DNA of 5,537 nt, from contig CABSKZ010000208.1 of the NCBI GenBank assembly GCA_902478395.1, positions 1 through 5,537 of the forward strand, read 5' to 3'. This document shows, piece by piece, positions 1 through 5,537 of this stretch. The position numbers and the translations under genes are program-made. The notes under the pieces are model-generated. The model searched no databases. It had not been told where the DNA came from and saw only the letters and a program-made list of their open reading frames with translations. Numbering within the stretch: position 1 is the first letter of the stretch; every line of letters begins with the position of its first letter. The DNA comes from an uncultured Eubacteriales bacterium. Its GTDB lineage: Bacteria > Bacillota > Clostridia > UBA1381 > UBA9506.

Positions 1-1204
1 CGCCCCAGAAGTACCCGACGAACACACAGGTAAATATTGCGGTCAGCGGCATCAACACACTGTTTGCGATGAAATCAATCAGGTCAAAAAGATTCATTCC
101 AAACAGCCGAACCTGCTCCCAAATGCCAAAGCCAAGCGAACAGGGAATGCCGAGAATAAATGCGAGAAGGCATACGCAGGCAGTTGCTTTTATCCGTCCG
201 AATTGGAACTTGTCAATCAGGAAAGCGATAAAGACCTCCATCAGTGAGACCATGGAGGTTATCGCGGCAAACAGGACGAGAAAGAAAAACAGGGCCGCGA
301 AGATATCCCCAAACTTCATAGAATGGAATACGCGCGGAAGCGTTACAAACAGCAGACTTGGCCCTGCGTTCATGGTTTCAGGCGTGTCTCCTGCGGTGGC
401 AAATACGGCGGGCAGAATCATCATGCCGCCTAAAAAAGCGATGACGGTATCAAACACTTCGGCCAGCTTGATGCCCTTAACAATGTCTTCCTTCTTGCTG
501 AGATAGGAACCATAGGTAACCATAACCCCCATTGCCAGCGACAGGGAATAAAACATCTGGCCCAGCGCGGCAAGCACTGTGTGGAAGGAAAAGTGTTTAA
601 AATCCGGTATCAGAAAATATTTCACACCTTCCATCCCGCCTGGAAGCATAATGCTTTTCACGGCGATAACAATGGAGAGAAGAATGAGGGCGGGCATTAA
701 TATTTTGTTCGTTTTTTCAATTCCCTTCTGTACACCCAGAATTAATATCGAGAAAGATATCAACAGGAATACAGCATGGTAAATCAACGGCGCGGCAGGG
801 CTTGCAATGTATTGGTCAAAGTAACCGGGCGCGGCAGTATCCGATCCGGAGCCGCTTAGAAACGTCACGATGTATTTAATCACCCACCCGCCCACGACGG
901 AATAGTAGCTCGCTATAAAAAACGGGATGATAACGCCAAGCACTCCAATAAAGGAAAAACGCCTGTCCAAAGCTCGGTAGCTGTCATAAACGTTTTTCTG
1001 TGCGCGGCGTCCTACGGAGACCTCCGTAACCATCAGAACGAACCCGACCGTGACGACAAGAAGAATATATATCAATAAAAATAATCCACCGCCATAGCGC
1101 GCGGCGAGATAGGGGAACCGCCAAAGGTTACCCAGTCCGACAGCGGAGCCTGCGGCGGCAAATACGAATCCCAGCTTACCGGAAAATCCGCTTCTTTCTT
1201 TCAT
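1..1204 (-). CDS. Sodium-dependent symporter of the NSS/SNF (LeuT/MhsT-like) family, 3'-truncated by window edge
   Basis: This is a membrane transporter expected to import an amino acid or similar small amine using the sodium gradient. The first 401 codons are open, with about ten hydrophobic segments; bacterial members have 11-12 helices and about 450-510 residues, so only the C-terminal end lies beyond position 1. The TM1 signature GSAVGLGNLWRFPY (residues 19-32) is diagnostic. By LeuT comparison, Na1 ligands are A21, N26, S220 (LeuT T254) and D252 (LeuT N286; Asp as in MhsT-type proteins), and Na2 ligands are G19, V22, A313, T316 and S317. TM6 reads GQMFYSLSL (215-223). The start at 1204 gives the usual short N-terminus (MKERSG) and is 11 nt from an AGGA; an in-frame ATG at 1216 directly abuts GGGAGAGG and is the alternative. 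It is transcribed divergently from spoIIIA. The substrate cannot be read from the sequence. The family call is very secure. Confidence 0.95.
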   Translation of the reverse strand, partial: MKERSGFSGKLGFVFAAAGSAVGLGNLWRFPYLAARYGGGLFLLIYILLVVTVGFVLMVTEVSVGRRAQKNVYDSYRALDRRFSFIGVLGVIIPFFIASYYSVVGGWVIKYIVTFLSGSGSDTAAPGYFDQYIASPAAPLIYHAVFLLISFSILILGVQKGIEKTNKILMPALILLSIVIAVKSIMLPGGMEGVKYFLIPDFKHFSFHTVLAALGQMFYSLSLAMGVMVTYGSYLSKKEDIVKGIKLAEVFDTVIAFLGGMMILPAVFATAGDTPETMNAGPSLLFVTLPRVFHSMKFGDIFAALFFFLVLFAAITSMVSLMEVFIAFLIDKFQFGRIKATACVCLLAFILGIPCSLGFGIWEQVRLFGMNLFDLIDFIANSVLMPLTAIFTCVFVGYFWG

Positions 1205-1261
1205 ATCAGTCTTCATCCTCTCCCAGCGTAATTTGCAGAATATCTTGTTAATGCGTGAAAC

Positions 1262-1284
1262 GGCGTCACAACGGTTGTGATGCC
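1262..1284. promoter_or_regulatory. 23-bp palindrome followed by T tract: candidate operator or terminator/attenuator
   Basis: Two arms, TCACAAC (1266-1272) and GTTGTGA (1274-1280), are perfect inverted repeats around a single G at 1273. After one mismatched pair (G1265/T1281), GGC (1262-1264) and GCC (1282-1284) extend the symmetry. Such tight dyad symmetry with a one-base centre is typical of operators for dimeric regulators, and it lies 58-80 nt upstream of the symporter start. Read as rightward RNA it would fold into a six-pair stem plus three outer pairs with a CGG loop, followed by A and seven T residues (1286-1292), which also fits a rho-independent terminator. No rightward gene lies upstream of it in the window, which favours the operator reading. 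The binding protein is unknown. Confidence 0.5.
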
Positions 1285-1426
1285 ATTTTTTTGTGTCAAT
1301 TTGGCAGTAAATATCGGGATTTTATCTCCATTCAGGCAAAAGAAATCATAGATAGACACATCATGTCTGCTTATTTTGTCCAAAAAAGAAGTTCTAAACC
1401 GCACATTTTCATAATATTTATAGATT

Positions 1427-1432
1427 GAGGTG
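1427..1432 (+). promoter_or_regulatory. Ribosome binding site of spoIIIAA
   Basis: GAGGTG is a good anti-16S match 7 nt before the ATG at 1440. It overlaps the in-frame TTG at 1425, so TTG cannot be the real start, and the protein begins at ATG 1440. Confidence 0.8.
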
Positions 1433-1439
1433 GACAAGA

Positions 1440-2351
1440 ATGGACAACCAACAGACAAAACAAGGAATCATATCCCAGCTTCCGATGAAATTTCAAAATT
1501 TATTTCGATTGATAGACTTCTCACAACTTCAGGAAATCCGCTTTCGGCTTGGCCGGCAGATTATGCTCTACTACGAAACTGGTGCGTCGTATGTGCGGAC
1601 AGACGGGTCCGTGACAAGAAAACGTGCAGAGGGCGTCTGCGCCAATACGGAGGACTTGGAGAATATTCTCGGCGCTTTCTGCAACCATTCTATGTACGCC
1701 TGCCAGCAGGAGATTAAGGACGGGTTTCTTACCCTGCGCGGCGGACATCGCGCGGGAATCTGCGGAAGGGCGGTTTTGTCCGGAGAGCGGGTGGATAATA
1801 TCACAAACATCTCCGGCATCAATATCCGGATTGCGAAGCAATTTCCGGGCTGTTCGCAGAATCTGCTCCCCAGTATCATAAATGGGCGGCAGATTGTAAA
1901 TGCGCTGCTCATTTCTCCGCCGCAATGCGGCAAGACCACGATGCTGCGGGACATTGCGCGGACCTTGTCGGAGGAGAGGAAGGTGACAGTTGTGGACGAG
2001 CGTTCGGAAATCGCGGCTGTCCGGGACGGGAGGCCGCAATTCGATGTAGGCCCCCAGACGGATGTGCTGGATCGGTTCCCAAAGGCTGCCGGGATGCTGT
2101 TGGCGGTCCGTTCCCTTTCCCCCGAGGTTATCATCACCGATGAAATCGGCGCAAAGGAAGACGCATCTGCCATTGCGGGGGTGCTGAACGCAGGCTGTAA
2201 AATCATCACCAGCATTCATGGGTACGATGTGGAAAGCCTGCGGGAGACCAAAGGGGAATTTCTCTCCCTGTTCGATACAGCGATTGTTTTGACACGAAAA
2301 AACGGTACGCCGCATGTTGCGGAAACAATGCGGCTGCGTGTGACGGTGTGA
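1440..2351 (+). CDS. spoIIIAA: Stage III sporulation protein AA, secretion-type ATPase
   Basis: SpoIIIAA is the mother-cell cytoplasmic ATPase of the SpoIIIA-SpoIIQ complex, related to type II/IV secretion ATPases (PulE/VirB11 type) and thought to power assembly or transport. The product is 303 residues (B. subtilis about 307). The N-terminal half has the family segments EIRFRLG (32-38) and DGFLTLRGGHRAGICGR (94-110). The P-loop is SPPQCGKTT (159-167) with K165 and T166; the first glycine of the usual GxxxxGK[ST] is replaced by serine. VVDERSEIA (184-192) follows. The Walker B/acidic box is VIITDEIG (230-237, D234-E235), and TSIHG (257-261, H260) sits where secretion ATPases have a His box. 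It is the first gene of the operon and ends 19 nt before spoIIIAB. Sigma-E control is expected from the family, but its promoter is not clear here. Confidence 0.97.
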   Translation: MDNQQTKQGIISQLPMKFQNLFRLIDFSQLQEIRFRLGRQIMLYYETGASYVRTDGSVTRKRAEGVCANTEDLENILGAFCNHSMYACQQEIKDGFLTLRGGHRAGICGRAVLSGERVDNITNISGINIRIAKQFPGCSQNLLPSIINGRQIVNALLISPPQCGKTTMLRDIARTLSEERKVTVVDERSEIAAVRDGRPQFDVGPQTDVLDRFPKAAGMLLAVRSLSPEVIITDEIGAKEDASAIAGVLNAGCKIITSIHGYDVESLRETKGEFLSLFDTAIVLTRKNGTPHVAETMRLRVTV

Positions 2352-2370
2352 CAACGGATGGGAGGCTACA

Positions 2371-2889
2371 ATGCTTACGGTGCTTGGAATCATTCTGGTT
2401 TTGTTTTCCTGTATTGCGTTTGCGGTTATGAAAATAGCGTCTGCACGGGAGCGGATTGGGACTACGCGGCAAATGCGTGACGTGCTGAAACGGATGGCGG
2501 ATCAGATTTCCTTTACGATGGAACCGCTGCCGGATATTTTAAGCCGTATTTCACAGGAAGAACTGGGAGAAACCGGGGAATTTCTGGACGAGCTGGCCAG
2601 CCAACTGAAAAACAGTGAAAACAGAAGCTTGCAGGAGGTCTGGCGTAATACATTAAACAGCTATGCAAAAAAGCTTGGATTATCGGCCAGGACCATTTCC
2701 ATCCTGTCGGGGTTGGGAGAGCGGCTCGGCAGGATGTCAAGGGATATTGAACTGGACAACATCAGCTATACCATTGAAGAGCTGGACGGAGAAATAGAAG
2801 CGGAGCAGGCGCTTTTCACTAAGAACGAAAAACTGTTCCGCAGCTTTGGCGTACTGGTTGGCATCCTAATCGTTATATTATTTATCTGA
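2371..2889 (+). CDS. spoIIIAB: Stage III sporulation protein AB, GspF-like membrane protein
   Basis: SpoIIIAB is the platform-like component of the SpoIIIA complex; its soluble helical part resembles type II secretion F proteins and is thought to work with the SpoIIIAA ATPase. The product is 172 residues (B. subtilis 171). A hydrophobic N-terminal anchor (about 2-22) is followed by a mostly helical charged domain (24-155) and a C-terminal membrane segment (about 157-172) that ends with the protein. The family motif region LSGLGERLGRMSRD is at 112-125. The start is set by GGGAGG (2360-2365), 5 nt before the ATG. It lies 19 nt after spoIIIAA, so co-transcription is likely. Identity rests on length, topology, the motif and gene order together. 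Confidence 0.95.
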   Translation: MLTVLGIILVLFSCIAFAVMKIASARERIGTTRQMRDVLKRMADQISFTMEPLPDILSRISQEELGETGEFLDELASQLKNSENRSLQEVWRNTLNSYAKKLGLSARTISILSGLGERLGRMSRDIELDNISYTIEELDGEIEAEQALFTKNEKLFRSFGVLVGILIVILFI

Positions 2890-2948
2890 ATTTTACATAT
2901 GCAAGATTTGTTACGCAAGATATATCTACATAAGAGCGGAGGAGACCT
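2890..2948. other. spoIIIAB-spoIIIAC spacer with small repeats
   Basis: This 59-nt AT-rich spacer holds a GCAAGAT direct repeat (2901-2907 and 2915-2921) and a perfect 10-bp palindrome, AGATATATCT (2918-2927). No promoter with paired -35 and -10 boxes was found. The spoIIIAC ribosome binding site, GGAGG (2938-2942), is at its right end. The repeats may be chance in AT-rich DNA. Confidence 0.4.
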
Positions 2949-3143
2949 ATGGGAGTGGATTTGATTTTTAAAATCGCGGCGATTGGGATTTTGGTCAGCG
3001 TACTGCATCAGGTTCTGATGCGCGCGGGGCGGGAGGAGCAGGCCATGCTGACGACGCTCGCTGGATTGATTGTAGTTCTGCTAATGATTATCAATGAAAT
3101 CAGCTACCTATTTGAAACGATAAAAACAATTTTCAACCTGTGA
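2949..3143 (+). CDS. spoIIIAC: Stage III sporulation protein AC, small two-helix membrane protein
   Basis: SpoIIIAC is a small integral membrane subunit of the SpoIIIA complex in the mother-cell membrane facing the forespore; its exact role is not settled. The product is 64 residues (B. subtilis about 68). It has two hydrophobic helices (about 3-22 and 31-52) joined by a short loop with the family motif AGREEQAMLTTLAG (26-39, including G27, R28, E29 and E30). GGAGG at 2938-2942 lies 6 nt before the ATG. It is followed after 47 nt by spoIIIAD, to which it is related in sequence character. The small size and motif make the call secure. Confidence 0.95.
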   Translation: MGVDLIFKIAAIGILVSVLHQVLMRAGREEQAMLTTLAGLIVVLLMIINEISYLFETIKTIFNL

Positions 3144-3190
3144 TGGAATTACAACACGAAGGATGAGCGGCAGAAGGAGGCGGGCTGAAG

Positions 3191-3580
3191 ATGGAAATCG
3201 TTAAAATTATCGGTGTGGGAATCGTCGGCGCGATGGCGGCGCTTATTGTAAAAGAGTACAAGCCCTCGCTCGCAATTCCAGTCAGCATCATTACGGCGGT
3301 GATCCTGTTTCTAATGGTGCTTTCTCAAATCGGGTATGTGTTCGGCGTGATAAATCAAATTGCCGCCAAACTGAACATCAATACGGAATATATCCTGACC
3401 ATCATCCGTATCATTGGTGTGGCCTACCTTTCGCAGTTTGGGTCGGAGGTCTGCCGCGATGCGGGGCAGAACGCGGTCGCGGCAAAGGTCGAGCTGGCAG
3501 GGAAGGTGCTCATCGTCGTCATGAGCCTGCCGGTCCTCATTACTCTGATGAATTTGCTGATTGGGCTGCTGCCCGACTAG
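3191..3580 (+). CDS. spoIIIAD: Stage III sporulation protein AD, polytopic membrane protein
   Basis: SpoIIIAD is another integral membrane subunit of the SpoIIIA complex. The product is 129 residues (B. subtilis about 133). Hydrophobic segments lie at about 3-21, 28-53, 64-84 and 101-127. The conserved family core is visible: RIIGVAYLSQF (73-83), then CRDAGQNA (88-95) and KVELAGKV (99-106), with C88, R89, D90, G92, E101, G104 and K105. AGAAGGAGG (3172-3180) is 10 nt before the ATG. The gene ends at a TAG and is followed by an unusually long 229-nt spacer before spoIIIAE. Confidence 0.96.
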   Translation: MEIVKIIGVGIVGAMAALIVKEYKPSLAIPVSIITAVILFLMVLSQIGYVFGVINQIAAKLNINTEYILTIIRIIGVAYLSQFGSEVCRDAGQNAVAAKVELAGKVLIVVMSLPVLITLMNLLIGLLPD

Positions 3581-3809
3581 CCTGACGCGAATCATCGAAT
3601 TTGATTTTAAGGGCAAACGCCATCTATATAGCGTCGTTTTGTCTTCGGATGTGCGTGTTTCTGCGTTCGAAGCGGAAAGGTACGGTTTTGCGCACCGAAA
3701 AAGATGGTTGGCGGCGAAGGCCTGCGCCTGCCATGGTAAATAGACAGCCCATACTGGCTTATGAAGTCCATTCGAACAGGAGAAAAAGACACACAAAGGA
3801 GAACTTGTC
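3581..3809. other. Unusually long spoIIIAD-spoIIIAE spacer, possible inserted repeat or regulatory segment
   Basis: This 229-nt stretch interrupts an otherwise compact operon. It contains many short dyads: AATCA-N7-TGATT (3590-3606), ACGC-N10-GCGT (3617-3634) around the palindrome CTATATAG, CTTCG-N20-CGAAG (3643-3672), CGGT-N7-ACCG (3683-3697), and an imperfect hairpin ATGG-TT-GGCG / CGCC-TG-CCAT (3704-3713 with 3725-3734). CATACTGG (3750-3757) resembles a sigma-E or sigma-G -10 box, but no good -35 is at the right distance. Frames across it start only at TTG without a ribosome binding site and match no family known to me. No run of T follows any stem, so a terminator is not supported. Candidate explanations are a palindromic dispersed repeat, a structured leader or processing site for spoIIIAE, or an internal promoter. 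No second copy occurs in the window. Confidence 0.5.
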
Positions 3810-4934
3810 ATGAAACAGTTGATTTGCTTTTTATCTGTTCTGATATTGTTTGCGGTGCCGGTTGGTACCGCTTTTGCGGAGGGTGATTTGCAGAAAGAAT
3901 TGCTGGAGGACACCACAAAAATTGTGGAACAGTCCGGTGCGATAAATTTCGATTTTTCACAAACCGCGCAGGACGTTGCGGAGGGAAAGTGGGAATGGAG
4001 CCTCCAAAGCGTCATGGCAAAGCTGGCGGACGCTTTTTTTAAACAACTCTCGGAAAACATTTCGGTGTTAGTGAAAATCGTGGTCATAGCTGTGCTGGCG
4101 GGTGTCATCTGCAACGTTCAGGGGTCGTTCAACGGTGAGGGCATCGGGGATGTCAGTTTTCTGGCGTGTTTTATTATCATTGCCGGGCTTTCTGTCTCCA
4201 TCTTTTCCAACATCATTCAAACGGCATCGGAAACCATCGACACGCTGATGATTTTCATGCAATCCCTGCTTCCGGCCCTGTCGGGCATCATTGCCGCGAG
4301 CGGCGGCATGACGGGCGCAGCGGTCAGCCCTGCGCTGTTCATGGCGATGCAGTTCATCACCTACGCGGCAAAAAACTTGTTTTTTCCGCTGATATTAGTT
4401 ATTACAGCACTGTCTGTCATCAACAACATTACGGGCCGGTTCCCAATAACACGCCTGATTCAATTTGGCAAACAGGCTTTGAAATGGGGTACTGGAATTC
4501 TAATGACAATTTTCGTGGGCCTGCTCAGTCTGCAGGGCTTTTCATCCGCGTTTATCGACGGCGTGGCAGGGAAAACAGTGAAATACGCAGTCGGCAATTT
4601 TGTGCCAATGGTAGGAAACGTCCTGTCGGACTCCGTCGAGGCGGTGTTCTCCAGTACATTGGTCATCAAAAACGCGGTGGGAACTGCCGGGGTCGTTGCG
4701 CTGGTATCCATCTGCATCGGGCCGCTCCTCAAGCTGCTGGCAATTGGTGTACTGTACCGGTTTGCCGCAGGTGTGACGGAGCCGGCTACGGACAAGCGCA
4801 TCGTTACCCTCATCTCGGAACTGGGCGGCAACATCACTCAGATTTTTGTCATTTTGCTGATGGTTTGTGTCATGTTTATCATCAGTGTGGCGATGCTGCT
4901 TCTGATGACAAATATTCCCGTTATGGTATCATAG
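3810..4934 (+). CDS. spoIIIAE: Stage III sporulation protein AE, large polytopic membrane protein
   Basis: SpoIIIAE is the largest membrane subunit of the SpoIIIA complex and a candidate for its membrane core. The product is 374 residues (B. subtilis about 399). It begins with a signal-peptide-like segment (residues 1-23, possible cleavage after A21-F22-A23), then a polar extracytoplasmic stretch (24-80). Hydrophobic segments follow at about 84-103, 115-136, 146-165, 174-206 (one or two helices), 226-248, 292-318 and 342-367. Family-like segments include LLPALSGIIAASGG (153-166), FITYAAKNL (182-190), and GVTEPATDKRIV (321-332). AAAGGAG (3795-3801) lies 8 nt before the ATG and fixes the start. 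The last codons overlap a sigma-E-like promoter candidate for spoIIIAF. Confidence 0.97.
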   Translation: MKQLICFLSVLILFAVPVGTAFAEGDLQKELLEDTTKIVEQSGAINFDFSQTAQDVAEGKWEWSLQSVMAKLADAFFKQLSENISVLVKIVVIAVLAGVICNVQGSFNGEGIGDVSFLACFIIIAGLSVSIFSNIIQTASETIDTLMIFMQSLLPALSGIIAASGGMTGAAVSPALFMAMQFITYAAKNLFFPLILVITALSVINNITGRFPITRLIQFGKQALKWGTGILMTIFVGLLSLQGFSSAFIDGVAGKTVKYAVGNFVPMVGNVLSDSVEAVFSSTLVIKNAVGTAGVVALVSICIGPLLKLLAIGVLYRFAAGVTEPATDKRIVTLISELGGNITQIFVILLMVCVMFIISVAMLLLMTNIPVMVS

Positions 4935-4937
4935 TCA
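4910..4937 (+). promoter_or_regulatory. Candidate internal sigma-E promoter upstream of spoIIIAF
   Basis: AAATATTC (4910-4917) resembles a sigma-E -35 (core ATATT), and CATAGTCA (4930-4937) has the CATA core of the -10, separated by 13 nt counted from the end of ATATT. The -10 matches only the CATA half of CATACAnT. The position would start transcription near 4944, just before the spoIIIAF ribosome binding site. B. subtilis is known to have an essential internal promoter in this part of spoIIIA. The match is weak alone; position is the main support. Confidence 0.35.
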
Positions 4938-4960
4938 CGATGCTTAGGATAAAACGCAGG

Positions 4961-4966
4961 AAAGGA
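4961..4966 (+). promoter_or_regulatory. Ribosome binding site of spoIIIAF
   Basis: AAAGGA lies 8 nt before the ATG at 4975. The upstream in-frame ATG at 4966 overlaps this element, leaving it almost no spacing, so 4975 is the better start. Confidence 0.7.
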
Positions 4967-4974
4967 TGGCGCGT

Positions 4975-5439
4975 ATGGGATTTTTGAAGGAATATGCAAT
5001 CAGTATCATTGTGGTTTCGGTTTTGGCCATTTTGTTTGAGAATCTGTTGCCGCAGACCTCACACAAAAAATATATCAATGTGGTCATCGGCCTTGTGGTG
5101 ATGCTGGTCATCGTCAGCCCGCTTACAAAGCTGCCGCACTATAAAGAGGCGTTCTCTCTGCCGTTCCCCAAACTGGACGATTCAAATTTCAGCCAGCCGG
5201 ACCAGAAAAATTTAGTCGCGGCGGAGTTTGAAAAACGCCTGGCGCTTAAACTCGGCGAGGAAATTCACAGCAAATTCGGCTCATCCCCGGAAATCCGCGT
5301 AACGTCGGAGGTGGGGGAGAACGGTACGGTGACTGGCGTGCGGGGTGTCCAGATTTCCCCGGCTAATGACGAGATAAAATCGTTTGTGGGAGAAACGCTC
5401 GGCATCCCGCAGGAGTTGATTACAGGAGAGGAGGGCTGA
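4975..5439 (+). CDS. spoIIIAF: Stage III sporulation protein AF
   Basis: SpoIIIAF is a membrane-anchored SpoIIIA subunit whose soluble domain in B. subtilis has a ring-building-type fold like those of secretion-system rings. The chosen start gives 154 residues beginning MGFLKEY, as in family members; ATG 4966 would add three residues. Two membrane helices lie at about 6-24 and 33-51, with the family-like ending VIVSPLTKL (45-53). The soluble part (about 76-150) has a helix rich in Glu/Lys and beta-like segments EIRVTSEV (106-113) and VRGVQIS (122-128). It is clearly shorter than the B. subtilis protein (about 206), mostly by a shorter linker and C-terminus. It ends one base before the spoIIIAG start, implying translational coupling. 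Confidence 0.93.
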   Translation: MGFLKEYAISIIVVSVLAILFENLLPQTSHKKYINVVIGLVVMLVIVSPLTKLPHYKEAFSLPFPKLDDSNFSQPDQKNLVAAEFEKRLALKLGEEIHSKFGSSPEIRVTSEVGENGTVTGVRGVQISPANDEIKSFVGETLGIPQELITGEEG

Positions 5440-5440
5440 T

Positions 5441-5537
5441 ATGACTCTAAAAGAAATTTCAAAAAAATATTTTGGACAAATTATGAATACAAAGGGCTTG
5501 TTCATCATATTATTGATAGGGATAGCGCTTCTCATTC
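5441..5537 (+). CDS. spoIIIAG: Stage III sporulation protein AG, 5' fragment cut by window edge
   Basis: Only the first 32 codons are present. They encode a short basic N-terminus (MTLKEISKKYF), then N-T-K-G and the start of a hydrophobic helix (about residues 20-32), the expected topology of SpoIIIAG: a cytoplasmic tail, one membrane anchor, and then a ring-forming domain in the intermembrane space. In B. subtilis this domain forms a large ring joined to the SpoIIIAH-SpoIIQ channel. AGGAGG (5429-5434) lies 6 nt before the ATG, and the gene begins one base after the spoIIIAF stop (TGATATG). The identification leans on operon position plus topology because so little protein is visible. Confidence 0.88.
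   Translation, partial: MTLKEISKKYFGQIMNTKGLFIILLIGIALLI

Larger units (their letters stand above)
1205..1439. other. Divergent intergenic region between the symporter and spoIIIAA
   Basis: About 235 nt should hold the promoters of both the symporter (leftward) and the spoIIIA operon (rightward). It contains a 23-bp palindrome at 1262-1284 and a weak inverted repeat, AGACA-CATCA-TGTCT (1354-1368). A leftward TTGACA (- strand, 1299-1294) could be a -35 box, but the hexamer 17 nt downstream (AACCGT) is a poor -10. For spoIIIA, CATAATAT (1410-1417) is a partial match to a sigma-E -10 (CATACAnT), without a matching -35 and very close to the ribosome binding site. An 81-codon leftward frame across this region (1213-1458) has no family likeness. 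Neither promoter can be fixed with confidence. Confidence 0.6.

Noticed and set aside
69..506. 145-codon open frame on the + strand
   Set aside because: It is antisense to the symporter, which has unmistakable family motifs in its own frame; the product is unlike any family.
1410..1417. CATAATAT as the sigma-E -10 of spoIIIAA
   Set aside because: There is no ATA-containing -35 at a suitable distance, and the start point would fall almost on the ribosome binding site; noted only as a weak possibility.
1521..2393. Long - strand open frames opposite spoIIIAA (290 and 214 codons)
   Set aside because: They are shadows of the spoIIIAA coding frame, with low-complexity, Cys/Arg/Pro-rich or Ser-rich translations and no domain likeness.
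3561..3813. Two + strand small frames (3561-3743 and 3601-3813) in the AD-AE spacer
   Set aside because: Both begin at TTG with no ribosome binding site, are rich in Arg/Lys/Cys without pattern, and one overlaps the end of spoIIIAD while the other overlaps the spoIIIAE start.
3311..4114. 267-codon - strand open frame spanning spoIIIAD, the spacer and spoIIIAE
   Set aside because: It runs antisense to two certain genes and has no recognisable domain; it only stays open across the spacer by chance.
4166..4987. 273-codon + strand frame within spoIIIAE
   Set aside because: It is an out-of-frame reading of spoIIIAE, rich in His, Arg and Cys, whereas the spoIIIAE frame gives clear membrane helices.
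1..5537. tRNA/rRNA genes, CRISPR arrays, insertion sequences or phage genes
   Set aside because: No cloverleaf-like segments, regularly spaced repeats, transposase motifs or long terminal inverted repeats were seen.

Overview
The window carries most of a spoIIIA sporulation operon on the + strand, in the order spoIIIAA, AB, AC, AD, AE, AF, with the first 32 codons of spoIIIAG running off the right edge. This operon is found only in endospore-forming Firmicutes. The moderate GC content, strong AGGAGG-type ribosome binding sites and clostridial-looking protein variants (a short SpoIIIAF and an 'SPPQCGKTT' P-loop in SpoIIIAA) suggest a spore-forming member of the Clostridia, possibly Oscillospiraceae-like. 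That taxonomic guess is inference; the sporulation assignment rests directly on the gene set and order.

Layout. Positions 1-1204 (- strand) hold the first 401 codons of a sodium-coupled amino-acid or neurotransmitter-type symporter (NSS/SNF, LeuT/MhsT family), whose C-terminus is cut by the window edge. Positions 1205-1439 are a divergent intergenic region with a near-perfect 23-bp palindrome followed by seven T residues. Positions 1440-5439 are spoIIIAA to spoIIIAF, and spoIIIAG starts at 5441. Most gaps in the operon are 1-59 nt. The exception is 229 nt between spoIIIAD and spoIIIAE (3581-3809), which has no convincing gene and several small inverted repeats.

How the genes work together. 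In established models the eight SpoIIIA proteins, made in the mother cell under sigma-E, form a channel-like complex that meets forespore SpoIIQ and keeps the engulfed forespore active for sigma-G. SpoIIIAA is the cytoplasmic secretion-type ATPase, SpoIIIAB resembles type II secretion F proteins, SpoIIIAC/AD/AE are polytopic membrane proteins, and SpoIIIAF/AG (with AH, outside the window) carry ring-building-type domains. A sigma-E-like sequence at the end of spoIIIAE lies where B. subtilis is known to have an essential internal promoter for spoIIIAF-AH.

No wholly new system is visible. The points most worth a second look are the unexplained AD-AE insertion, the intergenic palindrome, the candidate internal promoter, and the divergent symporter in the place where efp sits in B. 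subtilis.
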